Below, piece by piece: positions 1-13,813 of a DNA stretch of 64,000 nucleotides (the first letter of the stretch is position 1; each line of letters opens with the position of its first letter). Made by a program: the position numbers and the translations under genes. The notes beneath the pieces were generated by a model. The model saw only the letters and a program-made list of their open reading frames with translations. It did no database searches and was not told the origin of the DNA. Source of the DNA: Rachycentron canadum (Eukaryota; Chordata; Actinopteri; Carangiformes; Rachycentridae); the NCBI GenBank assembly GCA_038496675.1, contig CM076648.1, forward strand, positions 15,593,219 through 15,657,218, in the 5' to 3' direction.

Positions 1-47
<47 letters not shown>
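1..47. repeat. (AC)n microsatellite at window edge
   Basis: An uninterrupted AC dinucleotide run that continues off the left end of the window. Confidence 0.95.
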
Positions 48-48
<1 letters not shown>

Positions 49-3000
49 GCGAAGCCCCTGGTTGTTGTAAGTGGGAGGTCCACTGTGCCTCAGCTGCATG
101 GTTCCCATTGGGCATTCATCTGTGTCTAAGTGTCCCCACTGATTTTCCAAATCGTCACATCACAGCTTCTAAAAATGCAATCCTGTCAAAAATTCACATA
201 AACAAATCCATCAACAGAGCAGAGTGACAACTGCATGTATGAAATGCACTAATCTCAAGGCTAGGGCTTCGGCTATTTAACTCTTTTTTTCTGTTCAAAA
301 TGATTGATGCTATCCAACATTAACTGATTTCCTTTTTTTATTTATATAAAGATATGTTTTTTTAATAAGATTTGTGTCAGCAATAGAAAAGTATGGCAAC
401 ATCTTCAACAACCACCATTGGTTTCTGATAATATAACATTAGACTATATATATACATAACTACATTTATACAATTCTGTATACAGCCCTTTTGAGGTGTT
501 TCCTTCTGTGGCAATGTTTGCACACCAGCTTAATGTCATCTACAACTTGTCCCCAATGATCCATGTCAAATACTAAATATTTCCACACTTCAGTCAAAGT
601 GTGCTTTTTTCAAGTCTCTGTGAACCTGTTGTTGCACATGCACTTACTGTATTGCTGCTGTCATTCCACATGTTGTTATTATTGTATCTACCTTTTTTCT
701 TACCTGAGTTTTATGTCAGACTAGAACAACTTCTGTTATTATACTGTTCTCGTCCTGGAAGAATCACATCTCCAGTACCAACATTTGCAGTATCTTCACT
801 TACAGTACTGTAGAAAAATAAAGTACCATTTTCAGAATTTTGACATCAATTTGTTAGTGAAGAATTGGTTCTCGTGACTAATATAGAGCTTTAGGTGCAA
901 ATCTTATATCATTTTGGTAGCATTTATGGGGTCAGTAAATGTAGAAAGCAATCTCTCAGTGGCACACATCTACATCATTATCCATACTATGCAGGTTTAC
1001 CCTCATTTTAGACTGCTTTCTCCCGTGCCTTTTCTCTTTTGAGATTTTTTTTTCCTCATTTGTGCTTTACATTATCTTTCAAATGAATGGACAGGCAATT
1101 ACGGTGTGTAAAATTAAAACCTTACCATTAATTAAATAAGAATTGTCTATAAAATGGAACTAATAAGTAGGAGTCATTTCCCCACTACCTGCCATATTAA
1201 TCCTACCAGAGATAGGAGTTTATCTGTGAACGGGTGATGGGAATGTGTAGTAATAGACAAATAAGAGTCCATATGCCCCAAACATACAGTATGTAACACA
1301 CAGCAAAGGAAAATGACTGCGGTCATAAATTGGCATGTAGGGCACAGGTTAACCATTAAAAAGCTTGAGTTGGAGAATCTGTATGTGCAGGGTGCTGAAG
1401 GAATCAGGCTCATTCATCTCTGAGAAATTATCCATGTTACTTGGATACGAGCTCTGGGACACGCTGTCACTTTCACTCTCAGCCTAAAACACGTGGGCAC
1501 ACTTATTCACGCGTGATGGCTTATATATGGCAAAGGTGGACAGACAACTGTGCACATACTGACATGCACAAGAATGAGTTTCTCTCACTCCCTTGCACGC
1601 ACACACACACACACAGACACATGCACAGCCTCTCACACCCTCCCCTGCTCCATCAGCTCAACTGACAGCAGTAATGAGTTTCTTCTCTGCGTAAGCCAAC
1701 TGGCACCCACTCAAGGGAATTTTTCAGGCTGAATTGTGGCCATTAATCACAATCCCGGGCAACACAGTGCCATCACGTGTGTGGCAAACAGAGATGCGTT
1801 CATGGGGGGCAATGGGTCTACAACATAGCAAAGGAGGAGCTAGCAATTATGTCAAAGACACAAGGAATGGACAGATGAGAGAGGAAAGATCATAAAAATC
1901 CAGTAGTTCTTCGTTCTGTAAATCATCTTCTTATTGAGGACACGTCTGGGCCTTGGTTCATACTGGACTTATCAGAGAATAAAGAAAGGAAGTATCAAAA
2001 GCTCTGATGCTTTGCTCTGTAAACATGAGCTGAGTTACTGGGAGGAGAGATGCTATAACATCAATCATCACCAACAAGATAGGTGAGAGATACTTCGCTC
2101 AATCACAAACAAGAATCTTGTGGCAGCAACACAGACATACATTAATGGATGCGTAAATAGACATGATGAAGACTAAATACAGACTGTAACATGGAGCATA
2201 GAGAAAGGCAGAGGAGAAAACAGTTCCTGGGGAGCCATAGTGACAGCAGCACTTGAAGAGCATTGAGAATTTAATATAATCACAAAGAGAGCAGCAGTTG
2301 TTAATGTATGGAAAATTGCCATTGCTTCATTTTGTGACGTCAAGACATTGTCACCACCACATGCTCACGCTGAGACAGCAGGGCAATTCAAAAGTCTGCC
2401 TCCTATTCTTTTCTTCTCACTGTCTTGTTTTACTCCCTCCTTTCAGGCTGCCAGCTGACTGCAGTCACCAAGGATATAGCTGCCCCCCCCCCCACCTCCA
2501 AACTGGCTAATCCTGATGAATTCATGCTAATATGGAGTCAGTAACCCCCAGCTCCTTTTGTATGCACATGTGCGAGTCCTCTACCACGCCCACTGCAAGG
2601 AGTCTAGTTCACACCAATTCACTAGGAAAAATAACCACAGAAGAAGAGCAAAGACAAGAAGGAGAGGAGAGGCAAGTGCAGGCCCTGTCATAACCACTTA
2701 GTGTTACAAGACAGTGGGTGAGAAATGGAAACCCTTTGTCTCTGTCTCTACCTATAGTGTGTGTGCAAACAAAGGCCATGCAGATACTATATTTGTTGCA
2801 ATATCTGTTCTATCAGATAATGAAATACCATTTTCAGGATGTGCAGCAATGGATTTACATAATTTGAGAAAAACAGTTTTTGTCCCATGGGAAAAAATCT
2901 GAAGGTTAGGGCTTATGAACAATGGAATAAAATGTAGACTTTGTCTTTATACCGATTCCTTACTGTAGATTGAATTCATGTAATTTATTCAGGATTATCT

Positions 3001-3082
3001 ATTAATGCTAAATTTAAAGCAGCTCAAAGCATTCATTTTTGTTTATTTTTTGAGATATTATTCTATTTGCATTTACCGACTT

Positions 3083-3255
3083 GGGGCTGCAACTAACCAT
3101 GATTTTCTTTGTGGATTAATCTGCTGATTAATTTCTCAATTAAACTCTCTCTTTGATCTTTGTTTTCTGGTTGCTTGATTTGTTCAACCTTTGGTCCCAA
3201 ATATTTCAGTTTCCATCATATAAGGCAAAGAAAGTATATCCTCAAACTGGAAACC
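3083..3255 (+). repeat. Teleost interspersed repeat beginning GGGCTGCAACTAAC
   Basis: The sequence opens with GGGGCTGCAACTAACCATGA and continues through GATTAATCTGCTGATTAA. It then has a diverged middle with CCAAATATTTCAGTTT and a CAAACTGGAAACCAG end. This matches the head of a widespread fish non-autonomous element whose ends are inverted GGGCTGCAAC. Similar copies lie at 17690 and 21246 in this window. The family is recalled, not searched. Confidence 0.6.
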
Positions 3256-6200
3256 AGGGAATGGGTTAGGGTTAGACATATCAGTGTCTTTGTACTCTGC
3301 TATTAGAGATGATGTAAAACAAAGTCCTCAAAACAAAGAGGTTGACAAAGAACACACAACCAGCCCGTGGTGCCGTCTGTCTTGACTGACATGCTCACAT
3401 CTAGCCTATTTCCTGCAGTGGATGGGAGGAGAACTACTATAAGCTGTCAGACATAAGCACATATCACAGGCTCTTCCAGCCTGCCATCAGCCAGCTAACC
3501 CTCTAAAACTGTCTTCCCACTCACAAATAATGCCTATGCTGGCAAATGAAGAGGCCCACAAGAATCATGTTTCATCTTTTCACACCAAGGCGCTGGAATA
3601 GTCCACTTTATAACTTACTAACACATGACATGAAATGACTTCCATAAAAAAAAAAAAGCTGAGACATTCATAAATATGAGCCTCCTTATGAATGGATACA
3701 ATACAAATTCTTCATATGATTATAAAATAAGCACATCTTATCTGCTGACCAGCCACTAAGGGAAGGCAAATTGAAACATCTCTTATGATGTGATATTGCC
3801 ACCACATTACTTGAGGTGAGAATTGAATTAAATATTTTAGTCCTGCTTTCAGAGAAAAAAAAGGACTCAGTAACATATATTGACAGACAGCACACTGCAC
3901 ATTATTTTCAGTTTTTTACAAGCAGCAGGTCCAGGTATGTACAGTCACTGACCATGAGCCTGCACCAAAGCGAGCACATGTCCATGTTGGTGCATTTATT
4001 TGATGTTAAGACGAGGTAATGCGCATGTTACAGAGATGAATTACGAGTCTGGGGTCAGGGGACCAGTTTTCCAGCATGTTGTAACAGCAGAGACGTGCTT
4101 CTTCAAGCTAAACCAGCCCACCACTGTTGCTTTGCATCCTGCTGCCTATCAAAAGCTGCCCTTGAAACAAAGCTGTCGGGGTCACGGGGTCACAGCGCAG
4201 CATTGGAATGGAATGTTCCTTCCTGGTTCAAGGTCCAGCCTCCAGAGCCAGAGGGGCCCAGAGATCATTTGAGACCACCGGCACATGCTCCATCTATTTC
4301 ACTCCCTACCTCTCTCCACTTTCATCAACCCCCACCCTGCTTTGGACAAACAGCAAAAAATTGACTGTAATGTGCTGATGAGAAAATGCCCTCAACGACA
4401 GATTTCTGCCTTTTCACTCTTAAAATCTTAACTTCTGTAAATTTACAAGCTTGAATGCTGTAATAATTTGTAATATTAACTGCTAATATGAGTCACATGA
4501 TGTGCAGATTTTGCAAATGAGATTCCAGAAAGTGATACATGCAACAAAACTATAGATGCTGCAAACAGGTTGTCAAGCAGAAACAAATATCTTTCATCCT
4601 ATGCCAGCTACAACCTCCTCTAATTGGTTCCTGTGGAATCATTTTATCCCCGGTGACCAACTCCACACACACTGGAGCCTGACAGTCTTTTAACCCCATA
4701 CACTTCAGGAGCATCATCCCCATGTGATGACTATGGAGAAAAGAGAATAAATATCCCAGGGAATTAGTGGGTTTTTTTGCAAAAAAATCCCTTATTTTAG
4801 AATGCAATAGAAAAGTAATGCATGCACACATGCACAGAGGACAAAACAGTTCAATCACTTCCTCCCACAATCTCTCACGGTAGCATTCTTCCCTCCCTCA
4901 TTATTTCCTGCACACAAAATACCAGTTAACCTCAATCAAAAGTGAGAAATGAGTCTCAGTGTGCTTAGCTGGAAAGTTGATTTTGAGGGCAAAACTTAAG
5001 ACATGTTGTGTGCAGTCAGTATGGGGGTCAAATAATAGCAGAATCTAATCATTATAATTGTGTAAAAAGTAATAAAAGTAAAAGTCATGTTAAGCCATGT
5101 CAGAAGTCAATTAGTCATCAAGTCATGTATTGTTGAAAACAACAGCAGTGGCAGAGGAAAAAAAAACTGTATTGTTGTATAGATCTGACTTTTATTCTTT
5201 AGACTATATAAAAAATGGAAAACGTGATAGAGACAAATAAATATCCTTATTGAGTGAGTGAAAATGTGCCTTTATTGCTCTTCTTCTTCTAGGCTGCTGT
5301 ATTGCTTGTTTGGGAAAGGGCACAGTTAGCGCTGTGGTGCTGTTGCTGGTTTGGGCCACCTTATTTCACAGCCAAAGCCAAGGTCACTGCTACTGCCCCA
5401 GGGCCATCAGACAGGGGGATGGGTCCCCAGTGGGGAATGAGCAGGAGGCTGAGTGTTGGAGGAGGGGAAAAGTAATGGGAGGAGAATAAAAAAGAAGGGG
5501 AGGGGTATTCTGCCCTAGTGCACACAAAAAGGTCACCGTTTCCCAGATAAACCCCCCTCTCCATCGTCCAGCCCCTCATGACCTCTGACCCCTGTATTTC
5601 TAAGTCAGAGCTGAAACAGAGGGAGAAGGAGGGGGGATGCAAGGGGAAACACACCCACCCGGAGTCAGCAGTGACAAAAGGGGGCCTCAGCTAGCTGAGT
5701 CGGTCAGGAGAACAAACGCTCAGGCCACCATCACAAAGCAGAGCCACCAGAGGCTGCACATCTCCACAGCCTCTGCCTGTTCCCAGCCACTCCACTGCCC
5801 TGCATTTCACAACTAACAATAGGTGCTGCTCTGCTCCAAGAGGTACCCCAACACACACAAACACAAACACGCACACACGAGCTAGTGAGGGGCGAGGTGG
5901 CTCAGGCCCAAAGGAGAGCTGCTGCCTTCCCATCACTGACTGGCCTTTGTCTCCCATTCTTCTGCTTATTGGCCACCATGGAAAGATTTCCTGATCCTTG
6001 CTTTCACAAAGTGGAAAACTGGACTGAGGGGCCCTGTGTGTGTGTATCTGTGAACAACTGAGGGACGACAATGTTAGATAACACTATTATGTTCGCTATT
6101 ATCTCTACAACTAATAACACTAACTAATATCTACCACTGGCTCCACCTCCATTCTGTCTTTGTCCTTATTACACATTTTCACACATCTAAATTAAAATGT

Positions 6201-7020
6201 CTGCCAAAGGAGAAGACAGGAAGAGGGAGTTTTGGTGTTTTTATTGCTGGATGGTGCAGACCCTGTAAAGACTTTTAACTGCACAATCTGACTATAAAGG
6301 CTCTGTTAAGTGTAGTGAAGCGTGGTGACGGGGCAGCAGCGAGAACTACCTAAGCCCCTGGTGGAGCCCGGAATAATACAAACATACACACTCACGAACC
6401 TACATATTGTGCTGCCTTTGGCCTTAGGAATCCCTCTATTGATTTCTTGTTGCTTAAACTTAATCGAAACAACATCCTCGTTTTGATAATGATGATGCTT
6501 CAACACCTAAAACAGTAAAACAGTAGGTGTTGTTGTCTTCACTTTGGAAGACAACAATTCAAACAAACTCTTCCAAGGGGCCATGTGAACTAAAGATGAT
6601 GAAAAGACACACATGCTGTCATGAAAACACACATTCATTGGTATGGACAAAACCCTTGGAGAGGAGATCATGCTGGATTTGTCAAGATCAAAAACAGGTC
6701 AATGCAAGATTGCTGTATATAGATTGCAGGGCCCGACTGCAGCATTGAGAAGAGTGGTCCGCCTCATCCAACCTTTGGCCCGGCCTCTGCGCTCTCCTTT
6801 CACCTCTCACCTCTATTACTTAGGAATTCTTCCCGCGAGCCTTAAAAAGCAGGGAGAAGGAATTTTAGGCCCCTTTTTCATTTGTTTATTTGAGAATAGC
6901 TAGTGTGGCCCAGAGACATCCGCACACCAATACAGACTTCATTAACAGTCCCACTTTGTCCAGCATACAAGCATAGATTCAGTCACATGCTACACAAACT
7001 TCAAACAAAGGTGCAATTAC

Positions 7021-7072
7021 GCTCTCTCTCTCTCTCTGTCTCTCACTCTCTCTTCTCTCTCTCTTTCTTAAA
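7021..7072. repeat. Imperfect (CT)n tract
   Basis: Alternating CT with short interruptions (GTCTCTCAC, TTCT). Confidence 0.85.
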
Positions 7073-10000
7073 CTAAAATACAACTCTGGTCCATCAAAAA
7101 ATAATATTTTCCAAAGTTATTAACTGCAAGTTAACAAAGTAAAATGACATTATGTGAATAGGATTTATCTGTATGATCGGCTGCAGTGTACACAGCTGAT
7201 CAGCAATCAGCTGATGGAGGCAGCATCCTGTGATCACATGGTTTAAGTTTAAGTACACAAGAACTAAATATGTCTGTTAAACATATAAAGAGCACCACTG
7301 AAATGAATCAGATGTATGAATTTATTAAACCAATTAAAAACTGACTACCAGGAAAGCCAGAAAAACAAACATCATTACTTCTAATGCGTTACACAAGGCA
7401 AAAGTAGTCATTTCAGTCTCTACAGTCAGTATCTATCATTTCTTGTGGGAATCCCCAAGGTTAAACTCTGAGTCCCTTACTGTTAAATCTCCATTTGTTT
7501 TTAGATATATGGCAACAAAACAAAAGCACACAACTTAGACAAAACGTACCCACATTAGAACAGCTAATAATCTTGTATCCAATTTTGGTTAGGTTGCTTG
7601 ACAGATTGGTTGTACCAGGTGTTTTACTAGTCTGATTTTATATGCAACTCTTTACATCATTAACAAATATAGCCTACTGGCACCATTTTAGCACCATTAT
7701 ACCCATTTAAGCTTCCAACCATGTGTTAATTACTGCATACCCCATCTAAAAAAGACTGGAGTGATGAAAGGGATTAGACTTTATTTTCCCCAGTTTCAGC
7801 ATCTACACTGTGGAAAACTTTCAGATTCAGATTCATGTTTTCATTTTCCTTGCATACAGCTGTGATCGATTCAGTTATGCTCTAATCTCTACTTCTGATG
7901 AATGATACTTCTGGTGATCCTGTAGGTTTGACCAATCTAAAATTAGTTTGTCTTTGCTTTTCACCTAACTGCAGCTCATCAACTTAACTTTTTTGCTCTA
8001 ATGTGTGTGTGTTTACAATGTGAACAACATTTAGTAGATACCGTATAATCGACATGCATGTGCCCATCTTTTCCTCTCAGTACAAACTGTACAAATCAGG
8101 TTTTCAAAGCAGTACACAAAAACACAACATAATTCCATGTGTTATTATATCACTTTAGGAAAGGCAGAATAGGATTAAAACCATGTCAAACATGGAAGCA
8201 ATGTTCCTAGAGGATTAAGCAAAGTTCAGGGTTTCCATCACCAAGCTGTTTCACCACTCGTCAATATGATGTTGTTTACACAAGCATTTATTTTTAGAGC
8301 ATGGTGGTAACCATTCTGCTCCACACAGTAGCTCATCGCTCACATTATGAAGCAGCTCCCCTCTAACAGAACATTGTATTAGCTCTCTATGCCGCATGTC
8401 TGTGCTCTGTGCATGGCTGAAGTCCTTTCAGCATGACTCTAGATTTAAGCACAATAGCGACCATTGTGTTCTTGATTTTGTTATATTAGCCATTCACTTG
8501 ACACATGGGGAGAGAGGCAATGCCGCTGATGTAATTCTGTAAAGCTAGTTAGGGTGCATGCCCTTTTTGTTCAAAACCACACAACATTGACAATATTGTA
8601 TAAAACATGAATAATGAGTTGTTTAATTAATTTAATAATTGATTGATTAGTCATTAATTAACAAGTGACTTAAACTGTCTGTTGACCACCATCATATAAA
8701 GACATACAGTAGACTAAGGCAATAAGACATGCTCTGGGATCCCTTGGTGATGTTTACTGCTTCAAGGTCAATGACTTGTCATCTTTAGAAATAATAGAGA
8801 TCCACTCTGCCCCTTATACACCAGAGAGTTGAATAAGCTCAAGCATTTTGTCAATGCAAATATCAAACATTGTCATTAGGGACAGTTGGTATTGCTGTTT
8901 ATTCAGCTTCCTGACAAAAAACTGGAGACAAACAGTATCTTTATAGACATAAGGGAGAAAGGGTGGGGGGAGTGAGACTGGCAGTTGTTTACCCTTGCCT
9001 TTGTTCATATGTAACCACACAAAGCACAGGACAATTCTGAAAAGATCACTACTCTAAATTAAAAAAAAGTAATGAAACCTCTTCATTGTTGCTAACTCTA
9101 AATCAGCTCAAATCGAGCATGGATAATCAGGCAATGAGATCTCAGTCCGCAGGTGTACAGTAATAAACCAGCTTCTAGTGTAATTACACAGCAGGTCAGA
9201 GCTCTCATCCCTTCAGCCCGTCTCATCAGAACAGAAGAAAAAAGAAAAAAAAGGCCCTTTCTTCCTCAATCCTTCTGACACACTGGCAGACAGATGGAGG
9301 GGCGCTGACCACGCAGCAGGGGGGGAACACTCTGGTTTAACATCAGCCCACATACCTGCCCAAAGGATGGATCATTGCAGTTATAGGCCATGCTCATGAG
9401 CACTACTACTATGTGATTCAAGACAGGAATATCAATGCAAGCAATGATGTCAGTAAGAGGAATAGATTGATGTCTATCTTACATTTGCTTTGTGGCATAT
9501 GATGACTGTTCCTCTGTTGGTAAAACAACCAATATCAAACATACAGTAGATTTTTTTGCACAAACTCACTTTGATATTTAAATTAAATAAGAACATTATG
9601 AGGCTTCATGTTTAAATGTCAGAACAGGCTTAAATGGCATTTAGTTGGCTAATCTATATGACAGAGAGATGACTTGCTTCGTGGCAAGTGAACAGAGAGG
9701 AGCATGGGTAGGAGGGGGATGGATCGAGGGCGGGGTTTGGCTTGCAGACAAAGGAAGCTACAAGGAGATGCAGGGATGGAGCTTCAGCATTCATCCAAGC
9801 AGGAGGCCATGAAAGGGGTGGGGACAGGAAGGTCGGAGGGTGATGGAGAGTCACCGTTGACCCTCCAAACACACGCATGCACGCATACAAACACTCCTGT
9901 GTAAACTAACATGAGCTCCCCATAAATCACTCTCACTAAATGCTGTCTGAGGATGAGTGGCTGCCCGTGGCAAGCCATCCACAGAGCTTTTAAAAGTTGC

Positions 10001-11680
10001 ATGTTGCAGCTTTGCATCTTCTGCCACAGCTGCACATTCGACTCTGCCCGGTCGACTTTACACCGATTTACATTTACAACTCTGAGAGGAGTTGAATTGA
10101 CACAAATGAGAGGCATGGGTATGAACTGAGACACTTTTACAGGCATCCTCTCTCTTCTCCTATTGCAGCCTTTATGGCCCCCTGGGTTCTTCTTTTTCAT
10201 TAAAGTCTCATTCAAAAGTCCACCATTGTAATGGCAGTACAATTTACCATGACGATTTCAGAATTGAAAAAGATGGAAATTATCATCTAGCAGCCAAGGG
10301 CTCTTCATCAACACTGAAGTAGAAGTCTATAAAATAAATAAGAAATTTAACGCACACGTTATTATACTTTTATTTGTAGCATTTTATTATTTATATTTTC
10401 ACCCTCCTCATGTTTGCACTGAGTTTGCCTTTTCTCAGCACACTTCATATTGTGTTTGCAAATCTTTTCGAATAGTCCCTGAAGTCAATTACAGTCTCCA
10501 CATTTGAATGGGAATGAAAAAAAAAAAAATTATTTTCTAAAAAAGCTTCAACTCTTTCCAATTAAATCCAGACAAACAGACAAAAGCAAGTCATTTCAAT
10601 TGATCCTAAAAGCTACTTTGTAACGGGGGGCTTTTGTGGTGTGTTGCCTGGTGACGCGGGTTTGCCATGGGGGAGGGGCAGGATCCCTGGCCGGGCCCAC
10701 TGTACCAGGCTTGTCATTCATCCAAATGATGAAAAGCTTCCTGAACCTAAGCTAATGAGGAGGTCCTAGAGAAACTGAGGCAAGAGAGAGAGAAACCGCC
10801 CATCAAAGAGATAACATTTTGGAGGAAAAAAGTGTTTCCTTGACCGACTGCCGATTTAGGGGGGCAACGGGGAGTCCGTCCTACACCAGCCCCCGACAGT
10901 GAGCTCACACAAATGGTTGTCAAGCAAATAAAAAGTGAAATTTATGGAGGGAGGTAGTGTAGAGGGTAAGATGGAGGTTTTATCCACTGGGAGGGCTATA
11001 AAGAGGCTTCAGTAATCACACCACCCATTGCATCACAGTGGTACAAGTCAGAGCTCTGTTGTAAGAGGGTCTATAACACAGCAAATTACCCCAATATATA
11101 CAAAGAGAACATCAACATTAACAAACACTTGGAACTGAAAAAGAAACAAACACTAGTCACAGACCTTTGTAAGAAGCTCATTTACTTGTTGTGACCATTT
11201 TTCTTCAAAAACAAAATGAAAACACTAAATTATTTATGCCCTGTGCAGAACTCTGGTGGGCCAGTAGAGGATGAAATAGACCGGTAATTGCCTAAACCCC
11301 TCTAGAATATAGTGCACATCATCTATAAAGCCTTCTCAAGATAGCCCAACAGAAATAATACAGGTGGAGTTATGGAACAGGGAAAGTACAAGATCCCAAC
11401 AAGTCAACCACAACTAATGGAGCAATGAAAACCTCAATTAATTTGACTTCTACAAGAATTGGGCCATTTTTTGCAAACTTCAAATCAATGAAAACTTCCA
11501 AAATACACAAAGTATTAGTGTGCTAACTAAAAATTTAAAGTGAAACATTTTTATCTTTTGAATCCCTTTGAAAGTTCTTTGAAAGCCTATTTTCATGGCA
11601 GTGACTTCTTGGTGCCTTAATAGAAATGGGACCTTTACTTATTCAACACCTCACCAAAAGGATGCTTAACACACTCCAAA

Positions 11681-11700
11681 AGGTCAGAGGTCAGAGGTCA
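11681..11700 (+). promoter_or_regulatory. Triple AGGTCA array with 1-nt spacing (DR1-like)
   Basis: Three perfect nuclear-receptor half sites AGGTCA are separated by a single G each, giving two overlapping DR1 elements. DR1 is the known geometry for RXR/PPAR, HNF4 and COUP-TF binding. Whether the site is used is inference. Confidence 0.4.
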
Positions 11701-13507
11701 AGATTTGACTTCCTCACTAATCAATACAAGTCAAAAGGAAAAGCTGGAAAAGGTCTGCAGGAGAGCAAAGCCCAGACAAAACAGAATAATTCCACCATTA
11801 ATGATTTTAAACCTGAACAACCAGGGCTGCGACAAAGTCAAAGTCAGGTTCATTCACTGAGATTAAATCCAAATTAAATTTTGAAAGAGCTGAGTGATGG
11901 AGGATTTCTCTACACTCACACAAGCCTATATTTTTCATGCTCACATGGTATTAAACCCTGATGTAAAAAGGATAAAGATAAAACCATACTTTGCCACAAA
12001 TACCACAAATTTCAATTACTGTTCTATCTACCAGTTTGATCTATCAATCAAACTGGTTCTCACTCTAACTAAGAATCGTTATTACAGCTTTCAAGAAAAC
12101 AGGACCCAAGCAAATAACCTGTTGAACATGAAGATTTAAAAACTTTGTATTGCTGCAGCACAACTCATCAGAATAATTCTTTTGTTTTCCTTGCACCCTG
12201 TTTGTGTTCATTTATGCATGTATGCATCTATGTTTTATTTACCTCATTTACCACTATGTCAAAGTAATTGTGTGAAATAAAAAGTAGAGGGATGATATTG
12301 AGGACTTTCTCTTTATGCAGAATTAAAGAATGTGATAAAATTGCATCTAAAGTCTGACCTTTGAAAAGAAAAAGGTTGCATGTATTTGACAGGCCAGACA
12401 CTGAGAAAGTGACTTTTCCATTCGGCCAGTGAGACATCCATGCTAACCTTCCTATCCCACTGAGTGCAATGGCTGTATTGGCCACAACAGCACAGCAGTA
12501 TGCTGTCTACACACAGCCCGGGAATCAACAGGCTTCTGCAAGCCTTTGTCCATCTCAGTGTTACAAAATATACATAACAGAGCCTTCAAAAAGTCTTAAC
12601 TCAGCACAGTGTGGAACAGTACAGTATCACTAAAGTCAGTGCTGCAACATCTCAGCATGTCCACAGAAGAATGTGTACATCCTTGATGCCTTTGATTTAA
12701 ACTAAGTTGAGACATTCACCATATGTTTGTGAAAGGAAAAAGAGTCAGGCTCACTATGATATGATAAAAATGTTGTAAATGAACCATGTCAACAATGCTG
12801 GGAACTTAATGTTGATCTAGAATTACTTCAAATAAGAGATTTGGTGCTTGAGCCAGAGAAAATGTATCTTGATGCTTCTAACACGGAGTGGGCTGCTGGG
12901 TTGCTTCGAGCTTATTGCACTCTCACAAAGCAGCTTGGAGACTCCCAGCATGAGCACTTGTTAATGCTAAACTCAAAGGCTTGGATTTCTAAGCAGCACT
13001 GCAGATGAGCATCAGAAAGTTCATTACACTCAAAGAATGATATTAAAATATTCAAATCACTCCACAGCCAGGGATATTAAGTACATTTACATGCACAGCA
13101 ATACCCCAATGCCTGGGACTGGTCTGAAATGTGATTACTTAAGGCGATATTTCAATTATAATGTTTACGTTTGTAGAGAACACAACTTAATAAAACCTAA
13201 GTAAGTGGCTGTGGCTGCAGTTTCTGCCTGTGTCATGGCTGCATTGTATAATCATGATTTTTAATTTGCTGACACCACAATCAGGCCCAGAAAAATTATT
13301 ATCTCAAGATAAAATCTTATTACAAAAATAAAAAGCAGTCACATGACCATGGCCAATCGTGTTAGCTATGTGTCATTAAGTATCAGATGGCTAACGTAAA
13401 ATTTGGAGAAAAAATGCATACATTTAAAGTCAGTTAAGTTTACAGTGACCAGATGGTGACACTAAAAATGAAAACTATACAAGCCAAAGACAAAAGAGGA
13501 GACTTAC

Positions 13508-13813
13508 TGGCTGCCTGAATACGGGCTTTACGGCTGACCACCAGCCCAAAAGAATTCTGGGCCATGCACTCGTAGTCACCCTCGTCAGATGAGCCATCAG
13601 ATTTGGTCTTCTGGAAGTGACTGATCAGGAGTGAGCCATTGATGAAGGTGGTATGATGCTGGTCCTGAGTTAAAAGCAGGCCATTTTGCCTCCATTGTGT
13701 TGTTATTGGGGGGATGCCATCCACCTGGCAGTGGAGCATCAGGGGCTGCTCCTGTACAGCAATGATGTCGCTGGGCTCCAGGGTGAAGGAGAGCTCCGCT
13801 TCGCACATCACAC
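13508..13813 (-). CDS. igdcc3: igdcc3 coding exon 2 (first Ig domain)
   Basis: The exon is 306 nt, phase 1 to phase 1. The acceptor ends CTTCAG just above 13813 and the donor is GTAAGT at 13507-13502. It encodes a complete I-set-like Ig domain (residues 24-124) with both disulphide cysteines and the core Trp. Conservation is strong and the flanking sequence on both sides is non-coding. Confidence 0.87.

Larger units (their letters stand above)
48..13507. other. igdcc3 intron 2 or 3' side, no exon recognised
   Basis: About 13.5 kb lies downstream of igdcc3 exon 2 in its direction of transcription. I looked on the minus strand for the second Ig domain (Cys, Trp and DxGxYxC pattern) and for fibronectin III exons and saw none. 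The stretch is therefore best read as intron 2. It holds interspersed repeats, a CT-rich run at 7021-7072, scattered A/T runs and the DR1 array at 11681. None of its longer open frames shows a recognisable domain or codon pattern. Confidence 0.6.

Noticed and set aside
9784..10242. 152-codon minus-strand open frame
   Set aside because: No recognisable motif, and the C-terminal half crosses an imperfect CA-rich stretch; considered chance.
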